Shown: positions 30,767 to 40,053, counted from the stretch's first letter. The stretch is 44,203 nucleotides of DNA from GCA-020352575 sp964600365 (GCA_964600365.1 CAZRJG010000017.1:1-44203), one strand, 5' to 3'. Program-made: numbers and translations. Notes: a model not told the origin generated them from the letters alone.

Positions 30767-32344
30767 GTGTTCGCCGATCACCGCCGCCGGCCCCGGCTCG
30801 GCCTCGTGGCGTTCTTCCTCTCTGCAGTCGTCGCCGCCGTCGGCTTCGTGTCCCTCCTCGAGTCCTATGGGGAGGCCCCCTCGGCGACGACGGTGAGCAC
30901 CCCGACGGTGGTTGCCACGGTGGCCCCCTCGGAGGGGTTGCCGACCACGACGTCTACCTCGACGACGACCACCTCCACCACGTCGACGACCACCACCACG
31001 ATCCCACCGACGTCGGCCGAGGCGACGTTGCGGGTGGGGGAGCCGTGGGGCACCGTCTTCGGCATCCTCATGTTCCGGGGTAGCCCTACCCGAACCTGGT
31101 ACGGGACCGGCCCCGTGCCGTCCGAAGCACCGGAGGTGGCGTGGCGATACCCGGATCGGGCGATGTGTGGCGAGTCGACCGTCGGCGGGGAGACCACGAC
31201 GTGGTGTGGGACCGGGTGGACGGGCCAGCCGGTCGTGTGGGAGCGCCCTGACGGGGTCACCGAGGTCATCGTGGGTGCCTACGACGGAGCCGTGCACTTC
31301 ATCGACGCTGACACCGGGGTCGCGACCCGCACCCCCTTCCCGACCGGCGACCTGGTGAAGGGGTCGGTCTCGCTCGACCCGGACGGCTTCCCCCTCCTCT
31401 ACGTGGGCAGCCGCGACAACCGGCTGCGGATCCTTGCCCTCGACCGGGAGCCGGTGGAGGAACTCTGGTCCGTCGATGCCAACCAGCACCCCGGGATCTG
31501 GAACAACGACTGGGATGCCAACGCGCTCGTCGTCGAAGGGCGCCTCATCGCCGGCGGAGAGAACGGCTACCTCTTCGCGTGGGACCTCTCGCGAGCGATC
31601 GATGGACTCGTGTCGGTCGATCCGACCCTCATCGCCAGGGTCCCGACGTGGAGCGACGACCTCCTGCGCGCCACGGGCGATCGCAACGCTTCGGTTGAGA
31701 GCTCGCCGGCGGTGTGGGGGGACATCGTGTACGTCGCCAACTCGGGAGGCCGGGTCCTCGGCCTCGACCTCGGAGCCATCGACGGCGAGGACGTCCCCGT
31801 AGTGTTCGACTTCTGGGCCGGTGACGACACCGATGCGTCACTCGTCCTCGACGCGGATGGCTACCTCTACGTCGCGGTCGAGCTGGAGCGGCGCACCGAG
31901 CGGTCCGCGGAACTCGGGCAGGTGATGAAACTCGATCCCCTCGGGAGGGGACAGGAGGTGGTGTGGTCGGTCCCGGTGCCGGCACGCGGGCCGGGCGATG
32001 GAGGGGTGTGGGCGACCCCGGCGCTCGGAGACGGCGTACTCTACGTGTCCACCCATCCCGGTGAGCTGCTTGCGATCGACACCCTGACCGGCGAGGTCAC
32101 CTGGCGCGATGAGATCGGGTACCACGCGTGGTCGTCCCCGGTGGTCGTCGAAGGCACGCTTGTGGTCGCTGTCGATTGCGAGTTGGGCGGTGCGCTTCGC
32201 GCCTACGACCTCGCCGACCCCACGTCCCCGGAGCGCCTGTGGGACGCGCCGCTCTCGAGCGGTTGCATCGAGTCAACTCCCGCCGTCTGGAATGGCGCGA
32301 TCTACGTGGGGAGCCGTGACGGCTACGTGAGGAAGTGGGGGTAG
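30767..32344 (+). CDS. Membrane-anchored PQQ-like beta-propeller protein
   Basis: A 525-residue protein. A basic start (DHRRRPRLG) and one hydrophobic segment (~11-32) anchor it. A Thr-rich linker (~55-85) leads to a propeller of repeated blades, each like VIVGAYDGAVHFIDADTG, LLYVGSRDNRLRILAL, GRLIAGGENGYLFAWDL, DIVYVANSGGRVLGLDL and AIYVGSRDGYVRKWG. The blades match PQQ-type repeat proteins (BamB-like or quinoprotein-like), but without the residues of a true dehydrogenase that I can point to. Four cysteines (MCGEST, WCGTG, DCELG, GCIES) may form disulfides outside the cell. A binding or scaffold role at the wall is likely. Confidence 0.82.
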   Translation: MFADHRRRPRLGLVAFFLSAVVAAVGFVSLLESYGEAPSATTVSTPTVVATVAPSEGLPTTTSTSTTTTSTTSTTTTTIPPTSAEATLRVGEPWGTVFGILMFRGSPTRTWYGTGPVPSEAPEVAWRYPDRAMCGESTVGGETTTWCGTGWTGQPVVWERPDGVTEVIVGAYDGAVHFIDADTGVATRTPFPTGDLVKGSVSLDPDGFPLLYVGSRDNRLRILALDREPVEELWSVDANQHPGIWNNDWDANALVVEGRLIAGGENGYLFAWDLSRAIDGLVSVDPTLIARVPTWSDDLLRATGDRNASVESSPAVWGDIVYVANSGGRVLGLDLGAIDGEDVPVVFDFWAGDDTDASLVLDADGYLYVAVELERRTERSAELGQVMKLDPLGRGQEVVWSVPVPARGPGDGGVWATPALGDGVLYVSTHPGELLAIDTLTGEVTWRDEIGYHAWSSPVVVEGTLVVAVDCELGGALRAYDLADPTSPERLWDAPLSSGCIESTPAVWNGAIYVGSRDGYVRKWG

Positions 32345-32488
32345 GCGTACCAGCGAGTCCCCATCTCCGGGGGGCGGGAGGGGGTGGCAGATGTTCCCCC
32401 CTCCCACGCCCCTTCGGGCCGTGGGTCCCATCCCCCCATCCGGGGGGATCTGCAGTCGCGTTCGTCGACTCCTGTCCTCGACGCTCGC
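32345..32488. other. Structured intergenic region with C/G-run hairpins
   Basis: The 144 bases between two converging genes hold a perfect hairpin, ATCCCCCC at 32430-32437, loop ATCC, GGGGGGAT at 32442-32449. Just before it a larger imperfect stem pairs a G-rich run near 32368-32385 with the C-rich run near 32394-32411. These probably end both transcripts. No reading frame of convincing quality is found inside. Confidence 0.6.
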
Positions 32489-32923
32489 TTACAGCTCGGC
32501 AGCGTCGTCCAGTTTGGCGATTCGTTCGGCGAGGCCCTCCGTCGAGGGGTCGAGGACGACATGTTCGGGAGTCGCCGGTGCGATCGGATCGGCAGAGACC
32601 CAGATGGCGCGTCGGACCTCGGCGTCCTCGATGGCGCGACGCCACCCTTCGACCACTGCCTCGGGGGTCGGGGCGAAGCTGCGTTCCCGGTCGTCGCTCG
32701 CCGCTGTGGTGAGCAGGACCGCGGAGAAGCAGCCCGTGCTCGCAGCCCCCACGTGGGAGTCGTCGGAGACGTCGCCCGTGGCGACCTTCACCCCGAGCGG
32801 CCTCAGTCGCTCGGCGACGCTGCGGTCGGTGACGAAGGCGCGCACCTGGCCCTCCCTGCTGAGGAGGCGGACGACGATTCCCTCGCCCCCGGGGGTGTCG
32901 GCTCCTACGACGATCACGGGCAT
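32489..32923 (-). CDS. Small NAD(P)-binding Rossmann-fold protein
   Basis: A 144-residue protein that resembles the first half of NmrA or short-chain-dehydrogenase-like proteins. It begins MPVIVVGADTPGGEGIVVRLL, a nucleotide-binding loop of the G-x-x-x-x-G-x-G kind, followed by VRAFVTDRS, VKVATGDVSDDSHVGAA and a strand AVLLTTAA. The chain is short compared with full enzymes (~280 residues), so it may bind a nucleotide without catalysis. The ATG at 32923 lies six bases after TACCCT. Confidence 0.72.
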   Translation of the reverse strand: MPVIVVGADTPGGEGIVVRLLSREGQVRAFVTDRSVAERLRPLGVKVATGDVSDDSHVGAASTGCFSAVLLTTAASDDRERSFAPTPEAVVEGWRRAIEDAEVRRAIWVSADPIAPATPEHVVLDPSTEGLAERIAKLDDAAEL

Positions 32924-32929
32924 GGGGGG

Positions 32930-32935
32930 AGGGTA
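32930..32935 (-). promoter_or_regulatory. -10 hexamer TACCCT of the Rossmann-protein gene, leaderless spacing
   Basis: TACCCT on the minus strand, then six C residues, then ATG at 32923, the same arrangement as at menB. Confidence 0.5.
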
Positions 32936-32981
32936 GGAGCCCTCAGGGCGTTGGCCTGAGTGGGTGACTTCTTGTCGCCGG

Positions 32982-32987
32982 TATAGT
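32982..32987 (+). promoter_or_regulatory. -10 hexamer TATAGT of gltB
   Basis: TATAGT is the closest match to a consensus -10 in the window. It lies 43 bases before the ATG at 33031, giving a leader of about 37 bases that carries GAGGAGAGG as the ribosome binding site. No clear -35 element is visible. Confidence 0.55.
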
Positions 32988-33030
32988 CGTGAGCCCCTTC
33001 ACGATGCCCTGCGAGGAGAGGACCCGCTGC

Positions 33031-36000
33031 ATGGTCACGCATGATGCTGCATATCCATTGGTGAACCCGGCGCATGACCGGGACGCCTGTGGTGTGGGCA
33101 TGCTCGCGTCCCGTTCCCGCACGGTGAGCCACGCGCTCGTGCGGGACGCCGTGGAATGCCTCGTCCGCCTCGACCACCGGGGTGCAAAGGCAGCGGACGG
33201 CACCGGCGACGGTGCTGGGCTCCTCGCCGAGATCCCCTACCGGATCGTCGAGCGCGAACTCGGCCGGGCGGGGATCGACGTCCCGCATCGCGACCAGCTC
33301 GGCCTCCTCATGGTCTTCCTCCCCAAGCAGGGTTTCGAGCAGGCGAAGGAGGTCATTGAGTCGGCGATCGCCGCTGAGGGCCTCGAGGGTCTCCTGTGGC
33401 GACCGGTTCCCACGGATCCCAAGTACCTGGGTGATCGGGCCCGCGAGCTCATGCCGCGCATCGAGCAGTACATCGTGGCGGCTCCCGCCAACATGGATGA
33501 CGCCGAAGCCCTCGAGCGCTCGCTGTACCTCGTGCGCCGCAAGATCGAGCGGGTTGCCGAGGCCGAGGGAATGTCGGAGCTTTCGATCCCGTCGGCCTCG
33601 GGGCGCACCGTCGTCTACAAGGGCCTCTTCACCGCCGCCCACGTCGCCAACTTCTACTGGGACCTCCGTGACCCGTGGTTCGAGTCCTCGTTCGCCATCT
33701 TCCACCAGCGGTACTCGACGAACACCTTCCCGGCGTGGGCGATCGCCCAACCGTTCCACACGCTGGCCCACAACGGCGAGATCAACACGATCCGGTCGAA
33801 CCGGGCGTGGATGCGTACGAGGGAGGTGAACCCCGCGTCGCCGATCTGGGGCGGTCGCTCCGAGGAGCTCGTGCCGTTCCTCCAGAGCGAGCAGTCGGAC
33901 TCGGGGTCGCTCGACAACGCCTTCGAGCTGCTCGTGCGTTCGGGCAGGTCGATCGAGCACGTGAAGGAGATGCTCCTCCCGGCCGCCTGGGAGAACGTCG
34001 CGGACCTCGACCCCGAACTCCGTTCGTTCTATGAGTACCACGCCTTCCTCACCGAACCGTGGGATGGCCCTGCGGCGATCTGTGCAACCGATGGCGTGTC
34101 GCTGCTCGCCGGGCTCGATCGCAACGGACTGCGGCCGGCTCGCTGGACGATCACCCCGGACACGCTCCTCGTCGCCTCCGAGGCGGGCGTCTGCCCGGCC
34201 GTCGAGGCCCAGGCGACGAGCACCGGCCAGCTCCCGCCTGGTGGGTCGCTTCTCTTCGACGGACAGACGGGCGCCATCACGTTCGAGGGCGAGATCAACA
34301 GGCGCCTCGCCTCGATGCAGCCCTACGGGGAGTGGATCCGCAAGGACACCGCCTACATCCAGGACCCCTTCGAGGATGAGTCCGACGAGCGCTTCGACGC
34401 CGACCGGCTCGCACGCGTGTTCAACTACACCCCCGAGGAACGGCGCCTCATCCTCCAGGAGATGGCCGAGGGCCGCGACCCACTCGGATCGATGGGGACC
34501 GACACCCCCCTTGCCGCGCTCTCGTCACGCCACCGGCGGCTCCCGCACTACTTCCAGCAGCTCTTCGCCCAGGTGACCAACCCGCCGATGGACCCCATCC
34601 GGGAGAAGCTCGTCATGTCGCTGCGCACCTTCCTGGGTGCAAACGGCTCCATCCTCGAAGAGACCCAGCAGCAGGCCGACAAGATCGAGATCGTCTCGCC
34701 GATCCTCTCACTCGCCGAGCTCGAGCGCATCGAGCACATGGACGACGAGCGGTTCGTCAGCGGGCGCATCGACGTCACCTTCGACGCTGCCGATGGTGTC
34801 GAAGGGCTGCGTCGGCGACTCGCCGAACTGGCCGAGGAGGCCATCGCCGAGGTGAGGGGCCGTGGTGTGAGCATCCTCGTCATCTCCGACGAGGCGATTT
34901 CGGCCGATCGGGCCCCTGTTCCGATCCTCCTCGCACTCGGCGTCGTGAACCAGCGGCTCATCGAGGAGGGCCTCCGCAACGACACCTCCGTGATCGTCGT
35001 GTCCGGCGAGCCCAGGGACGCCCATGACCTCGCTTGCCTCATTGGGTTCGGTGCCTCCGCGGTGAATCCCTACCTCGCGATCGAGGAGGTGCGCCGGATG
35101 GCCCAGGACGGCACCGTGTCGGTGGATTCCGTCGTGGCGCAGGAGAACTACCGGATGGCCATGCAGGCCGGCCTGCTCAAGATCATGTCCAAGATGGGCA
35201 TCTGCACGCTCAAGTCGTATCGGGGTTCGAGCCTCTTCGAGGTCATCGGCCTGAACGACGAGGTCACCGACCTTGCCTTCGCCTATGCCGAGAAGCGCAT
35301 CGGCGGCGTCGGCCTCGCTCGCATCGCCGAGGACGCCCTTGCCCTCCACGCCAAGTTCCTCGAAGGCGACGAGGGTCCGGGCGGCTTCTACAAGTATCGA
35401 CGCGGCGGTGAGGAGCACGTCACGAGCCCCAAGGTGGTCCTGCGACTCCAGCGCGCCGTTCGCTCGGGTGAGTGGGAGGACTGGGAGGCGTACCTCGAGG
35501 AGATCGAGTCCCGGGAGCCCGCCCAGATCCGCGACCTCCTCACGTTCGCCGAGTCCAACCCGATCGCGCTCGACGAGGTCGAGCCGGTCGAGGCGATCAT
35601 GCGCCGCTTCGTGACAGCCGCCATGTCGTTGGGTGCCCTCTCGCAGGAAGCCCACGAGGCGCTTGCCGAGGCGATGAACATGATCGGCGGCCTCTCGAAC
35701 TCCGGGGAGGGCGGTGAGGACGAAGCCCGCTTCGGAACCGCCCGCAACTCGGCCATCAAGCAGGTCGCCTCGGGACGCTTCGGCGTCACCCCCGGCTACC
35801 TCGCGTCGGCCGAGGAGTTCCAGATCAAGATGGCCCAGGGCTCCAAGCCCGGCGAGGGTGGTCAGCTGCCCGGCCACAAGGTCTCTGACCTCATCGCGAG
35901 GCTCCGCCACACGGTGCCCGGCACGCCGCTCATCAGCCCCCCGCCCCACCACGACATCTACTCCATCGAGGACCTCGCCCAGCTCATCTTCGACCTCAAG

Positions 36001-37437
36001 GCGTTCAAGCCAACGGCTCGGGTCTCCGTGAAGTTGGTGAGCGAGCCCGGTGTGGGCACCGTGGCCGTGGGCGTGGCAAAGGCACAGGCCGATGCGATCA
36101 CCATCTCCGGGATGGACGGTGGGACCGGGGCGTCGCCGCTCGTGTCGATCAAGCACGCTGGCTCGCCGTGGGAGCTCGGCCTCGCCGAGGCCCACCAGGT
36201 GCTGCTCGCCAACGGCCTCCGCGGCCGGGTCGCCCTCGAGACCGATGGGGGCATGCGGACGGGCAGGGATGTGGTCATCGCCGCGATGCTCGGAGCCGAG
36301 CGCTTCGGTTTCGGAACGCTCCCGCTCCTCGCCCTCGGCTGCAAGATGGTGCGCCAGTGCCACGAGAACACCTGCCCGGTGGGCATCACAACGCAACGTG
36401 AGGACCTCCGTGCCAAGTTCACCGGCACCGCCGACCAGGTCGTTCAGCTGTTCCGACTCCTCTCCGAGGAGATCCGGATGCACCTCGCGTCGCTCGGTGC
36501 CCGGTCCCTCGACCAACTGATCGGACGTGCCGACCTCCTCATGCCGGTCGACCCCGACCACCCGCTTGCCTCGCAGCTCTCGAGCATCCTCGTTCGCGCC
36601 GAGGGCCGCCGTCGGCATCCCGGCTACATCAAGACGGAGCGGTCCGAGCTCGCCGAACGCCTCTCCACCGAGCTCGCTGATCCCATCGCCGAGGGCCGGG
36701 CCGTCCGGGTGTCCTACCCGATCACGAATGTGGATCGCACGATCGGGGCGACGGTGTCGGGCATCGTCGCGGAGCACTACGGCGACGCCGGCCTCCCCGA
36801 TGGCACAGTGCGGATCGAGCTCGGCGGAACCGCAGGACAGAGCTTCGGCGCATGGCTCGCCGCGGGCGTGGACCTCCGGCTCGACGGCACCGCGAACGAC
36901 TACGTCGGCAAGGGAATGGGTGGCGGCAGGATCGTGGTCGTGCCCGCCCTTGCGAGCGACGAGATCCCCCACGGAGCAGGGAACGCCGTGCTCTACGGGG
37001 CGACGGGCGGCCAGCTCTTCGTGGCCGGACGGGTCGGTCAGCGATTCGCCGTGAGGAACTCCGGTGCGGTCGCCGTCGTCGAGGGCGCGTCCGACCACGC
37101 GTGTGAGTACATGACCGGCGGCATAGCCGTCGTCCTCGGTGGGGTCGGACGGAACTTCGGCGCGGGGATGACCGGGGGCACTGCCTACGTCCATGACGAG
37201 GGCCAGGACCTGAACACTCGCCTCTCCTCATCGGCCCCCGCCCAGCGGCGTCCGACCGAGATGGAGCAGCTCGAGCTCAAGGGCCTCCTCGAAGAGCACC
37301 TCCGCCACACGAACAGCCCCCGCGCCCAGGCGATCCTGGACGACTGGGAGCGGGCACTGCGCCGCTTCTGGGTCCTCAGCCCCAATCGCCGTGAGGCGAC
37401 CGGGAAGAAGATCGAGGTGACGGCAGAGCGCAGCTGA
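33031..37437 (+). CDS. gltB: Glutamate synthase large (alpha) subunit
   Basis: A 1468-residue enzyme that makes glutamate from 2-oxoglutarate and the ammonia of glutamine. A propeptide of 19 residues ends before Cys20 in DRDACGVGML, the class II amidotransferase nucleophile. The amidase domain runs to ~420 (HQRYSTNTFPAWAIAQPFHTLAHNGEINT). A central domain follows, then the FMN-binding synthase domain with SGMDGGTGASP and the 3Fe-4S cysteines 1104, 1110 and 1115 in CKMVRQCHENTCPVG. The C-terminal GXGXG helix ends the chain. The ATG at 33031 was chosen for its GAGGAGAGG and because it leaves a normal propeptide; upstream GTG at 32989 lies on the promoter. The small subunit gltD does not follow. 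Confidence 0.96.
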   Translation: MVTHDAAYPLVNPAHDRDACGVGMLASRSRTVSHALVRDAVECLVRLDHRGAKAADGTGDGAGLLAEIPYRIVERELGRAGIDVPHRDQLGLLMVFLPKQGFEQAKEVIESAIAAEGLEGLLWRPVPTDPKYLGDRARELMPRIEQYIVAAPANMDDAEALERSLYLVRRKIERVAEAEGMSELSIPSASGRTVVYKGLFTAAHVANFYWDLRDPWFESSFAIFHQRYSTNTFPAWAIAQPFHTLAHNGEINTIRSNRAWMRTREVNPASPIWGGRSEELVPFLQSEQSDSGSLDNAFELLVRSGRSIEHVKEMLLPAAWENVADLDPELRSFYEYHAFLTEPWDGPAAICATDGVSLLAGLDRNGLRPARWTITPDTLLVASEAGVCPAVEAQATSTGQLPPGGSLLFDGQTGAITFEGEINRRLASMQPYGEWIRKDTAYIQDPFEDESDERFDADRLARVFNYTPEERRLILQEMAEGRDPLGSMGTDTPLAALSSRHRRLPHYFQQLFAQVTNPPMDPIREKLVMSLRTFLGANGSILEETQQQADKIEIVSPILSLAELERIEHMDDERFVSGRIDVTFDAADGVEGLRRRLAELAEEAIAEVRGRGVSILVISDEAISADRAPVPILLALGVVNQRLIEEGLRNDTSVIVVSGEPRDAHDLACLIGFGASAVNPYLAIEEVRRMAQDGTVSVDSVVAQENYRMAMQAGLLKIMSKMGICTLKSYRGSSLFEVIGLNDEVTDLAFAYAEKRIGGVGLARIAEDALALHAKFLEGDEGPGGFYKYRRGGEEHVTSPKVVLRLQRAVRSGEWEDWEAYLEEIESREPAQIRDLLTFAESNPIALDEVEPVEAIMRRFVTAAMSLGALSQEAHEALAEAMNMIGGLSNSGEGGEDEARFGTARNSAIKQVASGRFGVTPGYLASAEEFQIKMAQGSKPGEGGQLPGHKVSDLIARLRHTVPGTPLISPPPHHDIYSIEDLAQLIFDLKAFKPTARVSVKLVSEPGVGTVAVGVAKAQADAITISGMDGGTGASPLVSIKHAGSPWELGLAEAHQVLLANGLRGRVALETDGGMRTGRDVVIAAMLGAERFGFGTLPLLALGCKMVRQCHENTCPVGITTQREDLRAKFTGTADQVVQLFRLLSEEIRMHLASLGARSLDQLIGRADLLMPVDPDHPLASQLSSILVRAEGRRRHPGYIKTERSELAERLSTELADPIAEGRAVRVSYPITNVDRTIGATVSGIVAEHYGDAGLPDGTVRIELGGTAGQSFGAWLAAGVDLRLDGTANDYVGKGMGGGRIVVVPALASDEIPHGAGNAVLYGATGGQLFVAGRVGQRFAVRNSGAVAVVEGASDHACEYMTGGIAVVLGGVGRNFGAGMTGGTAYVHDEGQDLNTRLSSSAPAQRRPTEMEQLELKGLLEEHLRHTNSPRAQAILDDWERALRRFWVLSPNRREATGKKIEVTAERS

Positions 37438-37463
37438 GCCGTAAGAACGCACCGGCCGCGCGG

Positions 37464-37469
37464 TATGGT
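37464..37469 (+). promoter_or_regulatory. -10 hexamer TATGGT of the metallo-beta-lactamase-fold gene, leaderless spacing
   Basis: TATGGT, then CAGGAC, then GTG at 37476. It shows that this gene has a promoter separate from gltB, 38 bases upstream. Confidence 0.5.
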
Positions 37470-37475
37470 CAGGAC

Positions 37476-38477
37476 GTGCCGGCCGAGCGGATCCCCCTCG
37501 AACCACTCGATGAGCTGAGGATCACGGTCCTCGTCGACAACTCGAGCGACCTCCTGCTGCCTTCCGACGAGCGGGTCGTGCGGCCGCCGCTCCTGGGAGG
37601 GGCCGATGTCCACTTCTCGGTGTTCGAGGGCCCGGGGCCCGATGTCGTACAGGCCGAGCACGGGTTCTCGGCGCTCATCGAGTTCGAACGTCGCGGGAGC
37701 GCGCATACGGTGCTCTTCGACACGGGGATCAGCCCCAAGGGGATGGTCGAGAACATGCGGCGTCTGGACCTCGACCCGACCGACGTCGAGACCGTGGTGA
37801 TGAGTCACGGGCACCTCGACCACACAGGTGGACTCGAGGGCTTCGCCGATGCCGTCGGAACCAGCAACCTGCCGCTCATCCTGCACCCGGACTTCTGGCT
37901 CGATCGGCGGTTGGCGCCGCCGGGGAGACTGCCGATCGAACTCCCAACGGTGAGTCGCCGAGCAGTGGAGGGCTTCGGATTCGACGTCATCGAGACGAAC
38001 GAACCGAGCCTCCTCCTCGACGGGGCGCTCCTGGTCACCGGGGAGGTGGAGCGGACAACCGTCTTCGAGAAAGGGTTCCCGATCCACGAGGCGAAGCGGG
38101 GCGGGCAGTGGGTGGATGATGCGCTCATCCATGATGACCAAGCCATCGTCGCCCACCTGCGAGGAAAAGGCCTCGTGGTGATCACGGGCTGCGGCCATGC
38201 GGGCATCGTGAACATCCTCCGGCACGCCCGGTCGCTCACCGGGGTGGACGAGGTCCACGCCGTGATTGGCGGGTTCCACCTTTCGGGAGCGGTGTTCGAA
38301 CCGATCATCGGCCCGACGGTCGACCATCTCCGGAACCTGGCCCCCTCGCTGCTCGTGCCAGGGCATTGCACCGGATGGAGGGCCCAGCGTGCGCTCTCGG
38401 AAGCGCTCGCAGATGCCTACGTCCATCCCTCGGTTGGGACGTCGTTCCGTCTTGGTGCGGGGCGGCCTACGGGTTGA
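37476..38477 (+). CDS. Metallo-beta-lactamase-fold hydrolase, DHPPP-synthase-like
   Basis: A 333-residue protein with the metal-binding motif SHGHLDHTGGL. FDTGISPKGMVENMRRL precedes it, and TGCGHAGIVNIL and IGGFHLSG follow. This set is typical of the subgroup related to methanogen 7,8-dihydropterin-6-methyl synthases, whose bacterial members have no settled function. The last metal ligand is expected in LVPGHCTGWRA. No signal peptide is seen, so it is cytosolic. It ends with an 11-base overlap of the convergent transporter gene. Confidence 0.85.
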   Translation: MPAERIPLEPLDELRITVLVDNSSDLLLPSDERVVRPPLLGGADVHFSVFEGPGPDVVQAEHGFSALIEFERRGSAHTVLFDTGISPKGMVENMRRLDLDPTDVETVVMSHGHLDHTGGLEGFADAVGTSNLPLILHPDFWLDRRLAPPGRLPIELPTVSRRAVEGFGFDVIETNEPSLLLDGALLVTGEVERTTVFEKGFPIHEAKRGGQWVDDALIHDDQAIVAHLRGKGLVVITGCGHAGIVNILRHARSLTGVDEVHAVIGGFHLSGAVFEPIIGPTVDHLRNLAPSLLVPGHCTGWRAQRALSEALADAYVHPSVGTSFRLGAGRPTG

Positions 38478-39996
38478 AGGCCAGTTCGGAGAGGTCGAGT
38501 CCCAGTCCGGGCTGGTTCGGGTCGTACCCCGAGATACCCACCTTCGTGACGCTCAGGGCGGGGAGCAGGAAGAGCCACACATTCGCCGCATCGGCGGTGA
38601 TGCGCTCCTGCACCTCGCCCAGGAGGGCGTACCGGGCCTCGTCGTCGGGGGTGGCGTCCGCCTCGGCGAGGAGCGCTGCAACCTCTGGTTCGTCGTAGGC
38701 CCAGTAGTAGTCGGGGTTCCCGTACTGGCCTAGGTCGCGGGGCTCCACATGGGCGACGATCGAAAGGTCGTAGTCGCGGTTCGTGAACACGTCCTCGAGC
38801 CAGACGCCCCACTCGACGTTCTCGATCTCGACGGGGATGCCCACCTCTTCGAGTTGGGCGGCGACGATCTCCCCACCCCGCCGGGCGTACGAGACGGGAG
38901 GCAGCACCATCCGGAGTGGTGTGCCGTCGTACCCGGCATCGGCGAGGAGGTCCCTGGCGGCCTCCGGGTCGTATGCGTAGGCGTCGGTGAGGTCGACGTA
39001 GTAGGGATCGAGTGGCGTGGCACCCGTCCCGATGCGCTCGCCGTACCCGAAGTAGGCGAGGTCGATGACCGTCTGGCGATCTATCGCGTGGGTGATCGCC
39101 CGCCGGACGCGCACGTCGTCGAGCGGGGCGCGCGACCCGTTGAGGGCCATCGTCACCTCACCGTTCGTGCGCCCGGTGCGCACTTCGAAACGGTCGTCGG
39201 CCTCGAAGGCCTCGAGGAGCTCGGGGGCGGAGACCCCGGCGATGATGTCGATGTCCCCGGCGAGGAGGGCGTTGTTGAGTGCGTTCGGGTCGTTGATGTA
39301 GCGGTAGGTGACGGTCTCAACGAGGGCGGGCTCGCCCCAGTAGCCGGCGGTCCTTCGGAGCACGATCGAGTCACCCTGTGTCCACTCCTCGAACGTGAAC
39401 GGCCCGGTGCCCACAGGCAGGTTCGAGATGTCGGCCACGGCCGACTCGGTGAGGATCGCTCCCTGGCCCTGGGTGAGGAAGAACAAGAAGTTCGCCGAGA
39501 ATCGGTCGAGGGTGATCCGAACGGTCGTGTCATCGACCGCCTCGACCGATGCGATCGGCTCGAGGGTCGTGGCGAACGGGTGGGCAGGATCCTTGGTGAG
39601 GACGTTGGTGAGGGAGTACACGACGTCGTCGGCGGTGAACGGCTCGCCGTTGTGGAAGGCGACCCCTTCGCGGAGCAGGAACGTCCACTCGGTGCCGTCG
39701 TCGGAGACGTCCCAGTCCTCGGCGAGGAGGCCGGTGATCGACCCGTCCGACTCCAGCTTCACGAGGGTCTCGTAGACGTTGTAGAGCAACACCTGGGGGA
39801 TGGCGGCGGCGGGCGATGAGGTGAGGTCGAGCGTCGGCGGTTCCAGCTGCAGCCCGAGTACGACGTCCTGCACGGCCGATGCCGGGGGCGCCTCGGTCGA
39901 GGGGGTCGATGCCGTGTCGGTGGGCGTCCCACTCGTGCAGGCGGTGAGGGCCATGGCGAGCACGACGAGGGTTGCGGTGAGACTGCGAGCGCGCAA
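38467..39996 (-). CDS. ABC transporter substrate-binding lipoprotein, peptide/nickel family
   Basis: A family 5 solute-binding protein of 509 residues. The lipobox LTAC with Cys20 ends a signal peptide (LTATLVVLAMA), so it is a lipoprotein on the outer face of the membrane. Family blocks are LTSSPAAAIPQVLLYNVYETLV, FLLREGVAFHNGEPFTADDVVYSL, VGTGPFTFEEW, NALLAGDIDII and VRRAITHAIDR. The ligand is probably a short peptide or similar compound. The start is TTG at 39996, supported by GGAGAAG six bases before it; no ATG or GTG would keep the lipobox. It is the last gene of the transporter operon, and TATCCT about 27 bases before its start may give it extra transcripts. Confidence 0.9.
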   Translation of the reverse strand: MRARSLTATLVVLAMALTACTSGTPTDTASTPSTEAPPASAVQDVVLGLQLEPPTLDLTSSPAAAIPQVLLYNVYETLVKLESDGSITGLLAEDWDVSDDGTEWTFLLREGVAFHNGEPFTADDVVYSLTNVLTKDPAHPFATTLEPIASVEAVDDTTVRITLDRFSANFLFFLTQGQGAILTESAVADISNLPVGTGPFTFEEWTQGDSIVLRRTAGYWGEPALVETVTYRYINDPNALNNALLAGDIDIIAGVSAPELLEAFEADDRFEVRTGRTNGEVTMALNGSRAPLDDVRVRRAITHAIDRQTVIDLAYFGYGERIGTGATPLDPYYVDLTDAYAYDPEAARDLLADAGYDGTPLRMVLPPVSYARRGGEIVAAQLEEVGIPVEIENVEWGVWLEDVFTNRDYDLSIVAHVEPRDLGQYGNPDYYWAYDEPEVAALLAEADATPDDEARYALLGEVQERITADAANVWLFLLPALSVTKVGISGYDPNQPGLGLDLSELAFNP

Positions 39997-40053
39997 CGCG
40001 TTCTTCTCCGTTCGGGAGATCGCAGGATAGGAACGCCAGCCTCGTTGGGCGAC

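Noticed and set aside
34708..37194. An 828-codon open frame antisense to gltB, and many similar long antisense frames elsewhere
   Set aside because: High GC content leaves few stop codons in shadow frames. The product is His/Gly/Asp-rich without any fold or motif, and the sense strand holds a clear glutamate synthase.
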